A DNA stretch of 64,000 bases from Leptospiraceae bacterium. Its GTDB lineage: Bacteria > Spirochaetota > Leptospiria > Leptospirales > Leptonemataceae. The stretch lies in NCBI GenBank assembly GCA_026005135.1, contig BPKM01000004.1, positions 124,001 through 188,000 on the forward strand, written 5' to 3'. Of this stretch, positions 1 through 10,864 are shown in pieces; positions within the stretch are counted from its first letter, which is position 1; each line of letters opens with the position of its first letter. Both the position numbers and the translations under genes were made by a program. The notes below the pieces were generated by a model, which saw only the letters and a program-made list of their open reading frames with translations, searched no databases and was not told the origin of the DNA.

Positions 1-105
1 AGAGAAAAAAAACAATATTATGTTATTTCTTTAAAATATTATCAAAATTTTTATAAAAAGAAATTGATAGATAACCCCCATAAGATAAGATTTAGTTGTT
101 ATTAA

Positions 106-1515
<1,410 letters not shown>

Positions 1516-1603
1516 TTATTAAGTCAAATCATTCGATAAAATTTTTAATTATATTAGAATTTTTTTGCAACTAATAATGGAATTTAGTTTCATACTTTAT
1601 AGT

Positions 1604-3308
1604 ATGAAAAAATATCGTTTTTATTTAATTAAACCTTCTCTATATGATGATGAAGGTTATGTAATTCGTTTTAGTAGAGGTGTATTACCATCAAATACAC
1701 TAACTGTTTTGTATGGGTTATTAGATCACTATTTAAATGAATTAAAACAAGAATATTCTTATGAATATCAAATCGAAATATATGACGAAATTGTTGATAA
1801 AATTAATCCAAAGAAATTTTATAAAAAAACTTTAAAAAATAATGAACAGGGTATTGTTTTTTTAGCTGGTGTTCAATCCAATCAATTCAGTAGAGCCACA
1901 GATTTAGCAATACAATTTCAGAAATTAGGATTTAAAGTTTTTGTGGGTGGATTCCATATTAGTGGTATTCTTTCCGTATTTGGTAAACCTGATCATAGCT
2001 TAAAGACGTCTAATTGAAAAACATATATATTTAGTTGCTGGAGAAGTAGAAGATACATTACCTATTCTATTAAAAGATATCTTTAATAATTCTATTAAAC
2101 CAATCTATAATTTCTTACATTCTAAGCCAGATTTAAATCAACCTATTATGCCAAAAGTTCCTAAGAACTATTTAAAAAAATTTGCCGTACCTAATTTTAC
2201 TACTTTAGATTGTGGTAGAGGTTGTCCATATCGATGTAGTTTTTGCACAATAATTAATGTTCATGGTAATCAAATGCGTTATCGTAATGTAGAATATATA
2301 AAAAATTATATTATTGATAATTATAAAAAAAATAAAATTGATTATTATTTCTTTACTGATGATAATTTCGCAAGAAATAAAAACTGGAAAGAAATTTTAT
2401 TAGCATTAATTCAAATAAAGAAAGAATATAATATTAATTTGCGATTTATGATTCAAGCAGATACATTAGCATATAAAATTCCAGATTTTATTTCTTTATT
2501 AAAAGAAGCAGGATGTACGCAAGTATTTGTTGGTATGGAGTCTCTTAATCCAGAAAATTTAAAGTCAGCTGGAAAAAGACAAAATAAAGTAGAAGACTTC
2601 CAGCAAATGGTAAAAACCTGGAATAAAGCTGGTATTGTAGTACATACAGGATACATTTTAGGATTTCCTTATGATACACCAGAATCTATTAAAAAAGATA
2701 TTAAAATGTTATCTAATGAATTAAAAATTCAACAAGCATCGTTTTTTATATTAACACCATTACCAGGTTCTATGGATCATAAAATCATGTTAGAAAAAAA
2801 TATGATTTTAGATTTTGATTATAATCATTATGATTCTTTTCATTTAGTATGGAATCATCCTAATTTTGATTTTAAAACAATGAAAAAAATCTATTTGTAT
2901 GCCTGGAAATATTTTTATTCTTTTCCTAATCTGGTAAGAAAATTATATAATAGTTCTAAATATTCAATCAGAATTACTTCTAATATATTGGGTACATATT
3001 TATGGTATAAATATTCAATTCAGGTTAATAAACATCATCCTATGATTTCTGGCTTTCATAGAAAAAAAAGTTATTTTGAAAAACGTAGCTCTATTCCAAC
3101 AACTATAAGAGGATTTTTAAGGTTTTATATTAAGCGAATGATAGAAATTTTATTCGAAATTATTGGAACGACAAAAATTGTATTAGAATTTTTTATTTTA
3201 TGGATTATTTATTTATTCTTAAAAACCACATCTAAATTAAATAAAAAGAAACTTTTTATAAAAAGTAAAAAGAAAAAAACTATACCAGAATTTGCTATAG
3301 AATATTAA
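1604..3308 (+). pseudogene. B12-binding radical SAM protein, frameshifted
   Basis: One gene reads in two frames. The first part (from ATG 1604, MKKYRFYLIKP) looks like the Rossmann-type cobalamin-binding half. Near 2000-2010 the frame changes by one base: after PDHSLK the continuation RLIEKHIYLVAGEVEDTLP lies in the other frame and joins the second part. That part has the radical-SAM cluster motif CxxxCxxC in CPYRCSFC, just after 2200, then a TIM-barrel region and a basic C-terminal tail with a hydrophobic stretch. Proteins of this layout are often methyltransferases or other cobalamin-dependent radical enzymes; the substrate is unknown. An in-frame TTG lies further upstream, but ATG 1604 gives the natural N-terminus. 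Sequencing error or a true mutation could explain the shift. Confidence 0.8.
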
Positions 3309-3336
3309 AATAAAATTAAAAACAAGAAGCACTGAG

Positions 3337-3383
3337 GGGCATAAAGAAGCTTTTGTAATTTATAATAGATGTTTATTATGCCC
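3337..3383. other. Weak inverted repeat downstream of the radical SAM gene
   Basis: GGGCATAA (3337-3344) is complementary to TTATGCCC (3376-3383) across a 31-base loop. It lies 28 bases after the radical-SAM stop codon and could be a transcript end structure. It has no T-run, so it is not a canonical intrinsic terminator. The rest of 3384-3530 shows nothing I can identify. Confidence 0.25.
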
Positions 3384-3530
3384 TACTCTACTCTTATTTA
3401 CACCACTGTTTGTAATTAAAAAACCGAGCATATAAAGAGGCGCAAATAATTTTTATGATTTTATTAAGAATTATATATTTTTACTCTTTTTGTAATTCTT
3501 CGCATTCTTATTCGTTAAAGTAATAATTCT

Positions 3531-3893
3531 TACGCGAAATACTTATATATCCCCAAATATTAAAATTTCTTAAATAATTTTCGTCGATCCCCGATTTTTT
3601 TACGCGAAACATAACTATACAAATGTTAATAAGCAAGGATTTTTTTAAAATTTTCATAAATTTTGGCTTAAAATGGCAATATAACCAAAAATTTGATCCA
3701 GAATTATTAAAATTTTTCAACTATTTTTTGTCGACCCCCCATTTTTTACGCGAACAAAAACTATACAAATGTTAATAAGCAAGCATTTTTTTTAAATTTT
3801 ATAAATTTTGGCTTAAAATGGCAATATAACCAAAAATTTGATCCAGAATTATTAAAATTTTATAACTATTTTTTGTCGACCCCCCGTATTTTT
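3531..3893. repeat. Tandem ~146-bp repeats upstream of the CRISPR leader
   Basis: Two nearly identical units lie head to tail, about 3601-3746 and 3747-3893. Each starts with TACGCGAA, passes through GTTAATAAGCAAG and TTGGCTTAAAATGGCAATAT, and ends with TTTTGTCGACCCCCC and a T-run. A shorter, diverged third unit at 3531-3600 keeps the start (TACGCGAA) and the end (GTCGA plus C-run plus T-run) but lacks the middle. Within each unit TTTTGG and CCAAAA can pair around about 18 bases. The units abut the CRISPR leader. No protein-coding potential is convincing; reading frames here are by-products of the repeat. Confidence 0.8.
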
Positions 3894-4015
3894 TTCTGGT
3901 TTTAGGGTTGACAAAAAAAATAATTCGATTATTATGTAATTTGTTTAGGGCAAGGGTAAAAAAGTGCCTAAAAAATAGGGCTTTTTACCCAGATCTTTAA
4001 CAGCATATAGGAAGG
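3894..4015 (+). promoter_or_regulatory. CRISPR leader with promoter and hairpin
   Basis: This is the AT-rich stretch between the tandem repeats and the first CRISPR repeat. It holds a perfect -35 box TTGACA at 3908-3913 and a -10-like TATGTAAT at 3933-3940, so the array is probably transcribed rightward. Between this promoter and the first repeat, GGGTAAAAA (from 3954) pairs with TTTTTACCC (to 3990), flanked by GCC/GGC, giving a strong hairpin at 3954-3990. The degenerate repeat at the far right end of the array supports this side as the leader. The role of the hairpin, in integration or in RNA, is unknown. Confidence 0.65.
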
Positions 4016-7000
4016 GTTTTTAGCGTACCTATGAGGAATTGAAACTCAATATGTTTTATATTCATAAAATAAATTTAGTTTTTAGCGTACCTATGAGGAA
4101 TTGAAACTAATTAAATAATATCGGAAATCTATAATTAGTTTTTAGCGTACCTATGAGGAATTGAAACATATTTTATTTCAGCATAAAAATTATTGTTTTT
4201 AGCGTACCTATGAGGAATTGAAACTCTTTATGCACGTGGTTTACAATATTAGAAGTTTTTAGCGTACCTATGAGGAATTGAAACTTATAAATCTCTTAAA
4301 TAATTTTCTATTATGTTTTTAGCGTACCTATGAGGAATTGAAACAATATATCTTATAACCACTAAATTTTATTTTGTTTTTAGCGTACCTATGAGGAATT
4401 GAAACAATTCATAGCCGTCACCAGAAATAAATTTTATGTTTTTAGCGTACCTATGAGGAATTGAAACTTAATCATCATCTCGCAATTTTCTAATTCAGTT
4501 TTTAGCGTACCTATGAGGAATTGAAACTAGATTTTATAGTAATTGTTTTTTATTACTTCCATGTTTTTAGCGTACCTATGAGGAATTGAAACTAATAAAA
4601 AATGCGAAAAACGAATTTTAATATGTTTTTAGCGTACCTATGAGGAATTGAAACTTCATCTCCTAAACAAAGCCATCTTTTTCGGATGTTTTTAGCGTAC
4701 CTATGAGGAATTGAAACCTTTAATCTCAATATTTGTCATAGTTTCATCTTTGTTTTTAGCGTACCTATGAGGAATTGAAACTGTAGCTAACTATCTCTAT
4801 ATTGTCATATTCTTGTTTTTAGCGTACCTATGAGGAATTGAAACTTGTATCATTCCCCGAGTTTTAGTTCATCTTTCCATTGTTTTTAGCGTACCTATGA
4901 GGAATTGAAACTTCTAATTCATATTGACCTCCTTTTTGTATATAAGTTTTTAGCGTACCTATGAGGAATTGAAACTTTTGTGTTCGCCATCGAGGGGGAA
5001 GAAATATAAATGTTTTTAGCGTACCTATGAGGAATTGAAACCATTTATTTCTACAATGTATTAATGTATCACTGGGTTTTTAGCGTACCTATGAGGAATT
5101 GAAACTGTTTTAATTGTGCATTTATAGTATACATAACACCTCGTTTTTAGCGTACCTATGAGGAATTGAAACTCAATAAATCTTCCAATTTCAGGGATAT
5201 CTATATCAGTTTTTAGCGTACCTATGAGGAATTGAAACGGAAAAAAGAAAGAATCTATTAAAAGGATTTAATATAAGTTTTTAGCGTACCTATGAGGAAT
5301 TGAAACTTATTATTTTAATGGGATCGCAGAATTATATCCATAAGGTTTTTAGCGTACCTATGAGGAATTGAAACATTATTTATTATTTGATTTATTGGCA
5401 AATTTTCCAAGAGTTTTTAGCGTACCTATGAGGAATTGAAACAATATATAGAGAATACGGAAGAAAATAGAGTTAAGTTTTTAGCGTACCTATGAGGAAT
5501 TGAAACTGTTTTATCAATTATCATATTCATCTCCTTATTATTTGTTTTTAGCGTACCTATGAGGAATTGAAACTCGGCTATCTAAAAATAATCATATTTT
5601 TGTCTTTAATCGTTTTTAGCGTACCTATGAGGAATTGAAACATATATTTCTGACAAAGAATTCCAAATCATCATCTAGTTTTTAGCGTACCTATGAGGAA
5701 TTGAAACTCGCTATCTAAAAATTTATATTTTTATACTTTTACCGTTTTTAGCGTACCTATGAGGAATTGAAACTTATTGATGTTAAACTGCCAAGATTAT
5801 GGATATATAAGTTTTTAGCGTACCTATGAGGAATTGAAACAAATAAAAGTCTTTTTTTCTAAATTCTTTTTTATAAGTTTTTAGCGTACCTATGAGGAAT
5901 TGAAACTAGTTTTTCAAAAGATTTAATCCTTATACTGTTTTTAGCGTACCTATGAGGAATTGAAACGAATGATTTTAAAAGTACATATATCTCAAATACT
6001 GTTTTTAGCGTACCTATGAGGAATTGAAACCATCAAATGCTTCATAATTCTTATACAGTTTTTAGCGTACCTATGAGGAATTGAAACGATTGATTCATAT
6101 TTCATAATCCAAATATGTGTTTTTAGCGTACCTATGAGGAATTGAAACTTTTTCTTTTCTTCACCAATCCTAATAAATTCGTTTTTAGCGTACCTATGAG
6201 GAATTGAAACTGAAAAGTTTCTTGAATTGCATTAATAGAAATTCATGTTTTTAGCGTACCTATGAGGAATTGAAACAATGAATTTCTTATATTATTTGAA
6301 ATATTTTTGTCGTTTTTAGCGTACCTATGAGGAATTGAAACGATAAAGAATTTCTAATTTTTACTAGCTCTATAGTTTTTAGCGTACCTATGAGGAATTG
6401 AAACTTTATTCAAATTAAATCTTTTATATCATATCCGTTTTTAGCGTACCTATGAGGAATTGAAACTGCCAATAAATATGTTAACTTTTAATACTGTAAG
6501 TAGTTTTTAGCGTACCTATGAGGAATTGAAACTTAATTCGTTTATATCCTTTTGTCAATGTTTTTAGCGTACCTATGAGGAATTGAAACCATAGGATCGT
6601 CATAATAAAATTTTATAGTTTTTAGCGTACCTATGAGGAATTGAAACTAGAATTCTACTTCTGAATGTCTATATTCCGTTTTTAGCGTACCTATGAGGAA
6701 TTGAAACATTCTATTTTACAAATCTAGTCTTTATATTAATTGTTTTTAGCGTACCTATGAGGAATTGAAACATAGATTAAATTCACGCTTTATCAAATTC
6801 CATGTTTTTAGCGTACCTATGAGGAATTGAAACAATATATCTACATTTTTATGTAAAAGTTTATGTTTTTAGCGTACCTATGAGGAATTGAAACTAATTG
6901 TATCTTCATTAAAACAGAATTGAACAAAGATGTTTTTAGCGTACCTATGAGGAATTGAAACAAGAATTACTAAATTTTCCAATATATCTGCTTTAAAGTT

Positions 7001-8571
7001 TTTAGCGTACCTATGAGGAATTGAAACGATTTATAGAATTATTACTAAAATTATTTAGCGTACCTATGAGGAATTGAAACTCACTCAAATGGCTTGCATC
7101 GAATTCTATATAACAGTTTTTAGCGTACCTATGAGGAATTGAAACACTAGAATTCTATTCTGGAATGTAACATATTTCTGTTTTTAGCGTACCTATGAGG
7201 AATTGAAACTTTTTATCTTTTCTTCTACCAATACCTAATAAATTCGTTTTTAGCGTACCTATGAGGAATTGAAACTAGAAAAGTTTCTTGAATTCATTAA
7301 TAGGAAATTCATGTTTTTAGCGTACCTATGAGGAATTGAAACTAAGATATTTTCAATAATTTGATATATTTTTATGTTTTTAGCGTACCTATGAGGAATT
7401 GAAACTAAATATAATCGTAAATTTGAACAGCTAATCTGTTTTTAGCGTACCTATGAGGAATTGAAACTCATATATTTTAGTATTGAAACTTATTCCTAGT
7501 TTTTAGCGTACCTATGAGGAATTGAAACAGATATTTCAAGTTCAGATCGTTTATTCTGATGTTTTTAGCGTACCTATGAGGAATTGAAACATGTAATCAA
7601 CAAATAAAAGTCCGAAAAAAGTTTTTAGCGTACCTATGAGGAATTGAAACTAGTTTTGGTACTAGAATTTGCTATCATGTTCTACGTTTTTAGCGTACCT
7701 ATGAGGAATTGAAACAATTGATTTTTTATTCATATACCAATCATAGAAGTTTTTAGCGTACCTATGAGGAATTGAAACTGATAAAATGGTAAAATTTTGT
7801 ATACTTAAAGAGTTTTTAGCGTACCTATGAGGAATTGAAACATCTAAATCAGAAAGCCATTCACTAAATCTACGTTTTTAGCGTACCTATGAGGAATTGA
7901 AACATATGCAAAAATGTAATTTCAGATATATAAGAGTTCGGTTTTTAGCGTACCTATGAGGAATTGAAACTCTATTTTCATCATTTTAATCCATCAAGAT
8001 ATGTTTTTAGCGTACCTATGAGGAATTGAAACTTAAAAAAATTGAATCAATTTCTATTCATTGTTTTTAGCGTACCTATGAGGAATTGAAACTGTGCAAA
8101 GAATTAAAACTAATAAAATAGTTTTTAGCGTACCTATGAGGAATTGAAACTATTCATATATTTAGAATATTCTAATGAGTAAGTTTTTAGCGTACCTATG
8201 AGGAATTGAAACTATCATCTAATGAATAAAGAAATATCATGTTTTTAGCGTACCTATGAGGAATTGAAACATATATGTTCAATAATGCAAAATATTTTTT
8301 CATGTTTTTAGCGTACCTATGAGGAATTGAAACCGAAATAGAATTGCAATTCACTATAGTTTTTAGCGTACCTATGAGGAATTGAAACTTTATTTGTACT
8401 CATTTCTTTGGTTTTAGTGTTTTTAGCGTACCTATGAGGAATTGAAACTATTTATCTTCAACTTATAATTTTAGTAAAAAGTTTTTAGCGTACCTATGAG
8501 GAATTGAAACCAATAATTGATTTTTCCTTTCTAATATTAAGTTTTTGTTTTTAGCGTACCTATGAGGAATT
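4016..8571 (+). CRISPR. CRISPR array, 73 repeats and 72 spacers
   Basis: Counted by hand: 73 repeats of 30 bp starting GTTTTTAGCGTACC and ending GGAATTGAAAC, with first repeat 4016-4045. The 3' end ATTGAAAC matches the 8-nt crRNA handle common in type I and type III systems. Nearly all repeats are identical. The repeat at 7051-7080 has a changed 5' end (TTATTTAGCG), and the last one, from 8547, decays after GGAAT, marking the leader-distal end. Spacers run from 23 to 38 bp. Those between about 4845 and 5876 are 34-38 bp, while many others are 25-32 bp. No cas gene is in the window, so the effector must be encoded elsewhere. Several spacers are near-duplicates of one another. Confidence 0.98.
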
Positions 8572-8734
8572 TTTATTAAAGGCTGAAGGATGAAGTAATG
8601 AAGGATGAAATTTTTCTATGTGTCTCGCTTGAAATATAATGATAAAATATAAAAAATAAAACGATGAATGTAATGGTTAATAAAATTTGGCAAATTTATA
8701 AGAATATTAAAGTAAATACTTCATAATTCATTCT

Positions 8735-8774
8735 GTTTTTAGCGTACCTATGAGGAATTGAAACGAATTGAAAC
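8735..8774 (+). repeat. Detached CRISPR repeat with duplicated tail
   Basis: A perfect 30-bp copy of the CRISPR repeat lies at 8735-8764, 163 bp beyond the degenerate terminal repeat. It is followed directly by a second copy of its last ten bases, GAATTGAAAC (8765-8774). It ends only six bases before the stop codon of the convergent cyclophilin gene (8781). The intervening 8572-8734 is AT-rich with a short direct repeat (GAAGGATGAA) and no gene. It is probably a remnant of a longer array end or of a rearrangement. Confidence 0.85.
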
Positions 8775-8780
8775 AATAGC

Positions 8781-9521
8781 TTATTTGTTTTCTATGATTG
8801 TTATTTTGATGATTTTACTATTTCCATCGCCTGCCTCGATAATTTTATCTAAAACGGGAAAGGATTCTTCCTGTAATTGAGCAAAAAATGTATGGAGTCC
8901 ATTTAAATGTGGTGTATCAACTTGATTAATAAAAAATTGTGAACCATTTGTATTGGGACCAGCATTAGCCATACCAACTGCTCCACGTCTTCCTGGTATA
9001 GATGGTAAGTTATTATTATAACGATAACCAATTTCTTCTAAAACCTCTTTTATAGTCATTTGTTGAATTTTTCTTAATTCTCTTTCTACTGCAAATCTTC
9101 TTTGATTAAATTCATCCTGACTATTAATATTTAATCTACGAACAGCCAACATCATCATATATCTTTCGTAATAGGGAGACTCTCCTATTTTGATTTTATC
9201 TAAACCAAGAGCATTTGCATTAATTTCATCTTCGAATTGATAACCAGGACCACCCGAACCTGTACCTGTTGGATCGCCTGTTTGCGCCATAAAATTAGGT
9301 ATTACTCTATGAAAAACTATACCATTATAAAATCCTTGTTTTGATAACTTTACAAAATTTTCCACAGTTTTAGGTGCAACTTCTGGAAATAATTCAATAA
9401 TTAAATTTCCTTTATCTGTTTCTATAATAGCAAATAAACCTTTTTTTGTAATATTCATTGTTTTATCCTTGCAAAATATCATTAAAAAAGTAATAAATGT
9501 AATAATAATAATTTTCTTCAT
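8781..9521 (-). CDS. Cyclophilin-type peptidyl-prolyl isomerase, probable lipoprotein
   Basis: This 246-residue protein catalyses cis-trans isomerisation of prolyl bonds during protein folding. The cyclophilin active-site block FHRVIPNFMAQTGDPTG starts at F70 (H71, R72, Q80), and GSQFFI is at 193-198. Between them, residues about 101-178 form a long charged insert absent from small cyclophilins. The N-terminus MKKIIIITFITFLMIFC is a signal sequence ending at C17, a loose spirochaete-style lipobox, so the enzyme is probably membrane-anchored outside the cytoplasm. Its 3' end touches the detached CRISPR repeat. Confidence 0.9.
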   Translation of the reverse strand: MKKIIIITFITFLMIFCKDKTMNITKKGLFAIIETDKGNLIIELFPEVAPKTVENFVKLSKQGFYNGIVFHRVIPNFMAQTGDPTGTGSGGPGYQFEDEINANALGLDKIKIGESPYYERYMMMLAVRRLNINSQDEFNQRRFAVERELRKIQQMTIKEVLEEIGYRYNNNLPSIPGRRGAVGMANAGPNTNGSQFFINQVDTPHLNGLHTFFAQLQEESFPVLDKIIEAGDGNSKIIKITIIENK

Positions 9522-9631
9522 AAATTAACATAAAATTTTTTCTTTATATATTTACAATAAAATATAGCTTTATTTTATAACTCAATAAAAAATATTTTTC
9601 GTTATATATAATATATTTTTTATTACCACTA

Positions 9632-10864
9632 ATGCTTAGAACTATTCCTCTTTCTGTTTATTATATTACTATTGCACGAATGCTTCTTGCTTTTGGCTAT
9701 ACTATGTCTTATGTTTTTATTCCTGTTTATTTATATCAGATAAAACATCTTTCTGCTGGAATTGTTGGAACAATTACAGGTTTATCAACATTATTCGGTC
9801 TTACTGGATGGATACCAGCAAGTACATTAATACAAAAATTAGGAGAAAAAAAATTAATGGTATATTCTTTTCTTATCAGGGCTTTTAATTTTTTATTTAT
9901 AGGTTGTATTATTTATTTTGATTTAAATTATTTCTTTCTTATTCCTTTTTTATTATTAAATTCTTTTTTAATGGGTATTTCTGTTTCTCCGATGGAATCT
10001 TTTTTATTAAATATGACAGATCATAATAATAGAAATATTGCTGTTAGTATCCATAGAACAGGTATGAATATTGGCTGGGCTTTTGGTCCATTTATTGGTG
10101 GAATATTAGCTGAAAAACATTTTGCCTTACCATTTGCAGGAACATTTTTTCTTACTTTAGCTGCTGTTATCTTAATTTTTTTTAAGATTCATTCTGAGGA
10201 ATCAAAACCTTCCAATTCTAAAAAATATATTTCTTTTCAATCCTTAAAGATATTTTTATCCAATAAATTATTTTTATTTTTTTCTATCAATTCTTTAAAT
10301 TTATTTATTTTAATGTCTCTTTTAATAACACCTCTTTCTGTATTTCTTACAGGTCATTATAATATTTCTAAAACAGATTTAGGAAAACTTTATTTATTAA
10401 ATGGTCTTATGGTTGGCTTTTTACAAATTCCTATTTCTTTATGGTTTAAAAATCTTTATTTTTCTATCCAAACCGGACTTGCTTTATATTTTATAGGTTA
10501 TCTCAGTATAGGTATTTTTGCAGAAATGAATTTTTTTCATCAATTGTTATATATAAGTATTATTATCATAACCTTAGGAGAAATTCTTTCTGTAAGTCCA
10601 GTACATACGGTTTCGAGTTTTTTTGCAAAAGAAAATTCTCAATTAGAGGATAGCATATTAAATGGTTATGTTTCTTCTTTTATTGGATTTATTCGTTCTT
10701 TTGGCTGGTCTATTGGACCAATCATAGCGGGCTGGATCCAGGATTGGTTCCATTCCCCGCTACTTATCTGGTTATTAAGCGCAAGTTTTGGTATTATAGG
10801 AATATTAGTTTTTCAGATTTTATTTTATTTTAATCCATCACGTTTTAATAACTCTAATACGTAA
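9632..10864 (+). CDS. Major facilitator superfamily transporter
   Basis: This is a 410-residue membrane protein with about twelve hydrophobic segments in two halves, typical of MFS secondary transporters. An LGEKK sequence in the loop after helix 2 is the equivalent of the MFS basic loop motif, and RTGMNIGWAFGPFIGG in helix 5 resembles motif C of drug and sugar exporters. The substrate cannot be told. A TATAAT box at 9607-9612 lies 19 bases before the ATG, so the 5' leader would be very short. It is convergent with aspS, and the last 27 bases overlap the aspS 3' end. Confidence 0.85.
   Translation: MLRTIPLSVYYITIARMLLAFGYTMSYVFIPVYLYQIKHLSAGIVGTITGLSTLFGLTGWIPASTLIQKLGEKKLMVYSFLIRAFNFLFIGCIIYFDLNYFFLIPFLLLNSFLMGISVSPMESFLLNMTDHNNRNIAVSIHRTGMNIGWAFGPFIGGILAEKHFALPFAGTFFLTLAAVILIFFKIHSEESKPSNSKKYISFQSLKIFLSNKLFLFFSINSLNLFILMSLLITPLSVFLTGHYNISKTDLGKLYLLNGLMVGFLQIPISLWFKNLYFSIQTGLALYFIGYLSIGIFAEMNFFHQLLYISIIIITLGEILSVSPVHTVSSFFAKENSQLEDSILNGYVSSFIGFIRSFGWSIGPIIAGWIQDWFHSPLLIWLLSASFGIIGILVFQILFYFNPSRFNNSNT

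Noticed and set aside
1..105. Possible feature at the left edge of the window.
   Set aside because: It is AT-rich DNA after the GH1 stop codon with no frame, stem or repeat that I can support.
3508..3720. A 70-codon minus-strand frame in the repeats before the CRISPR leader.
   Set aside because: It lies across the tandem repeat units, resembles no protein, and is explained by the repeated non-coding sequence.
7471..7498. ATTGAAAC inside a spacer as a hidden partial repeat.
   Set aside because: Only eight bases match, in AT-rich sequence, and both flanking repeats are complete.
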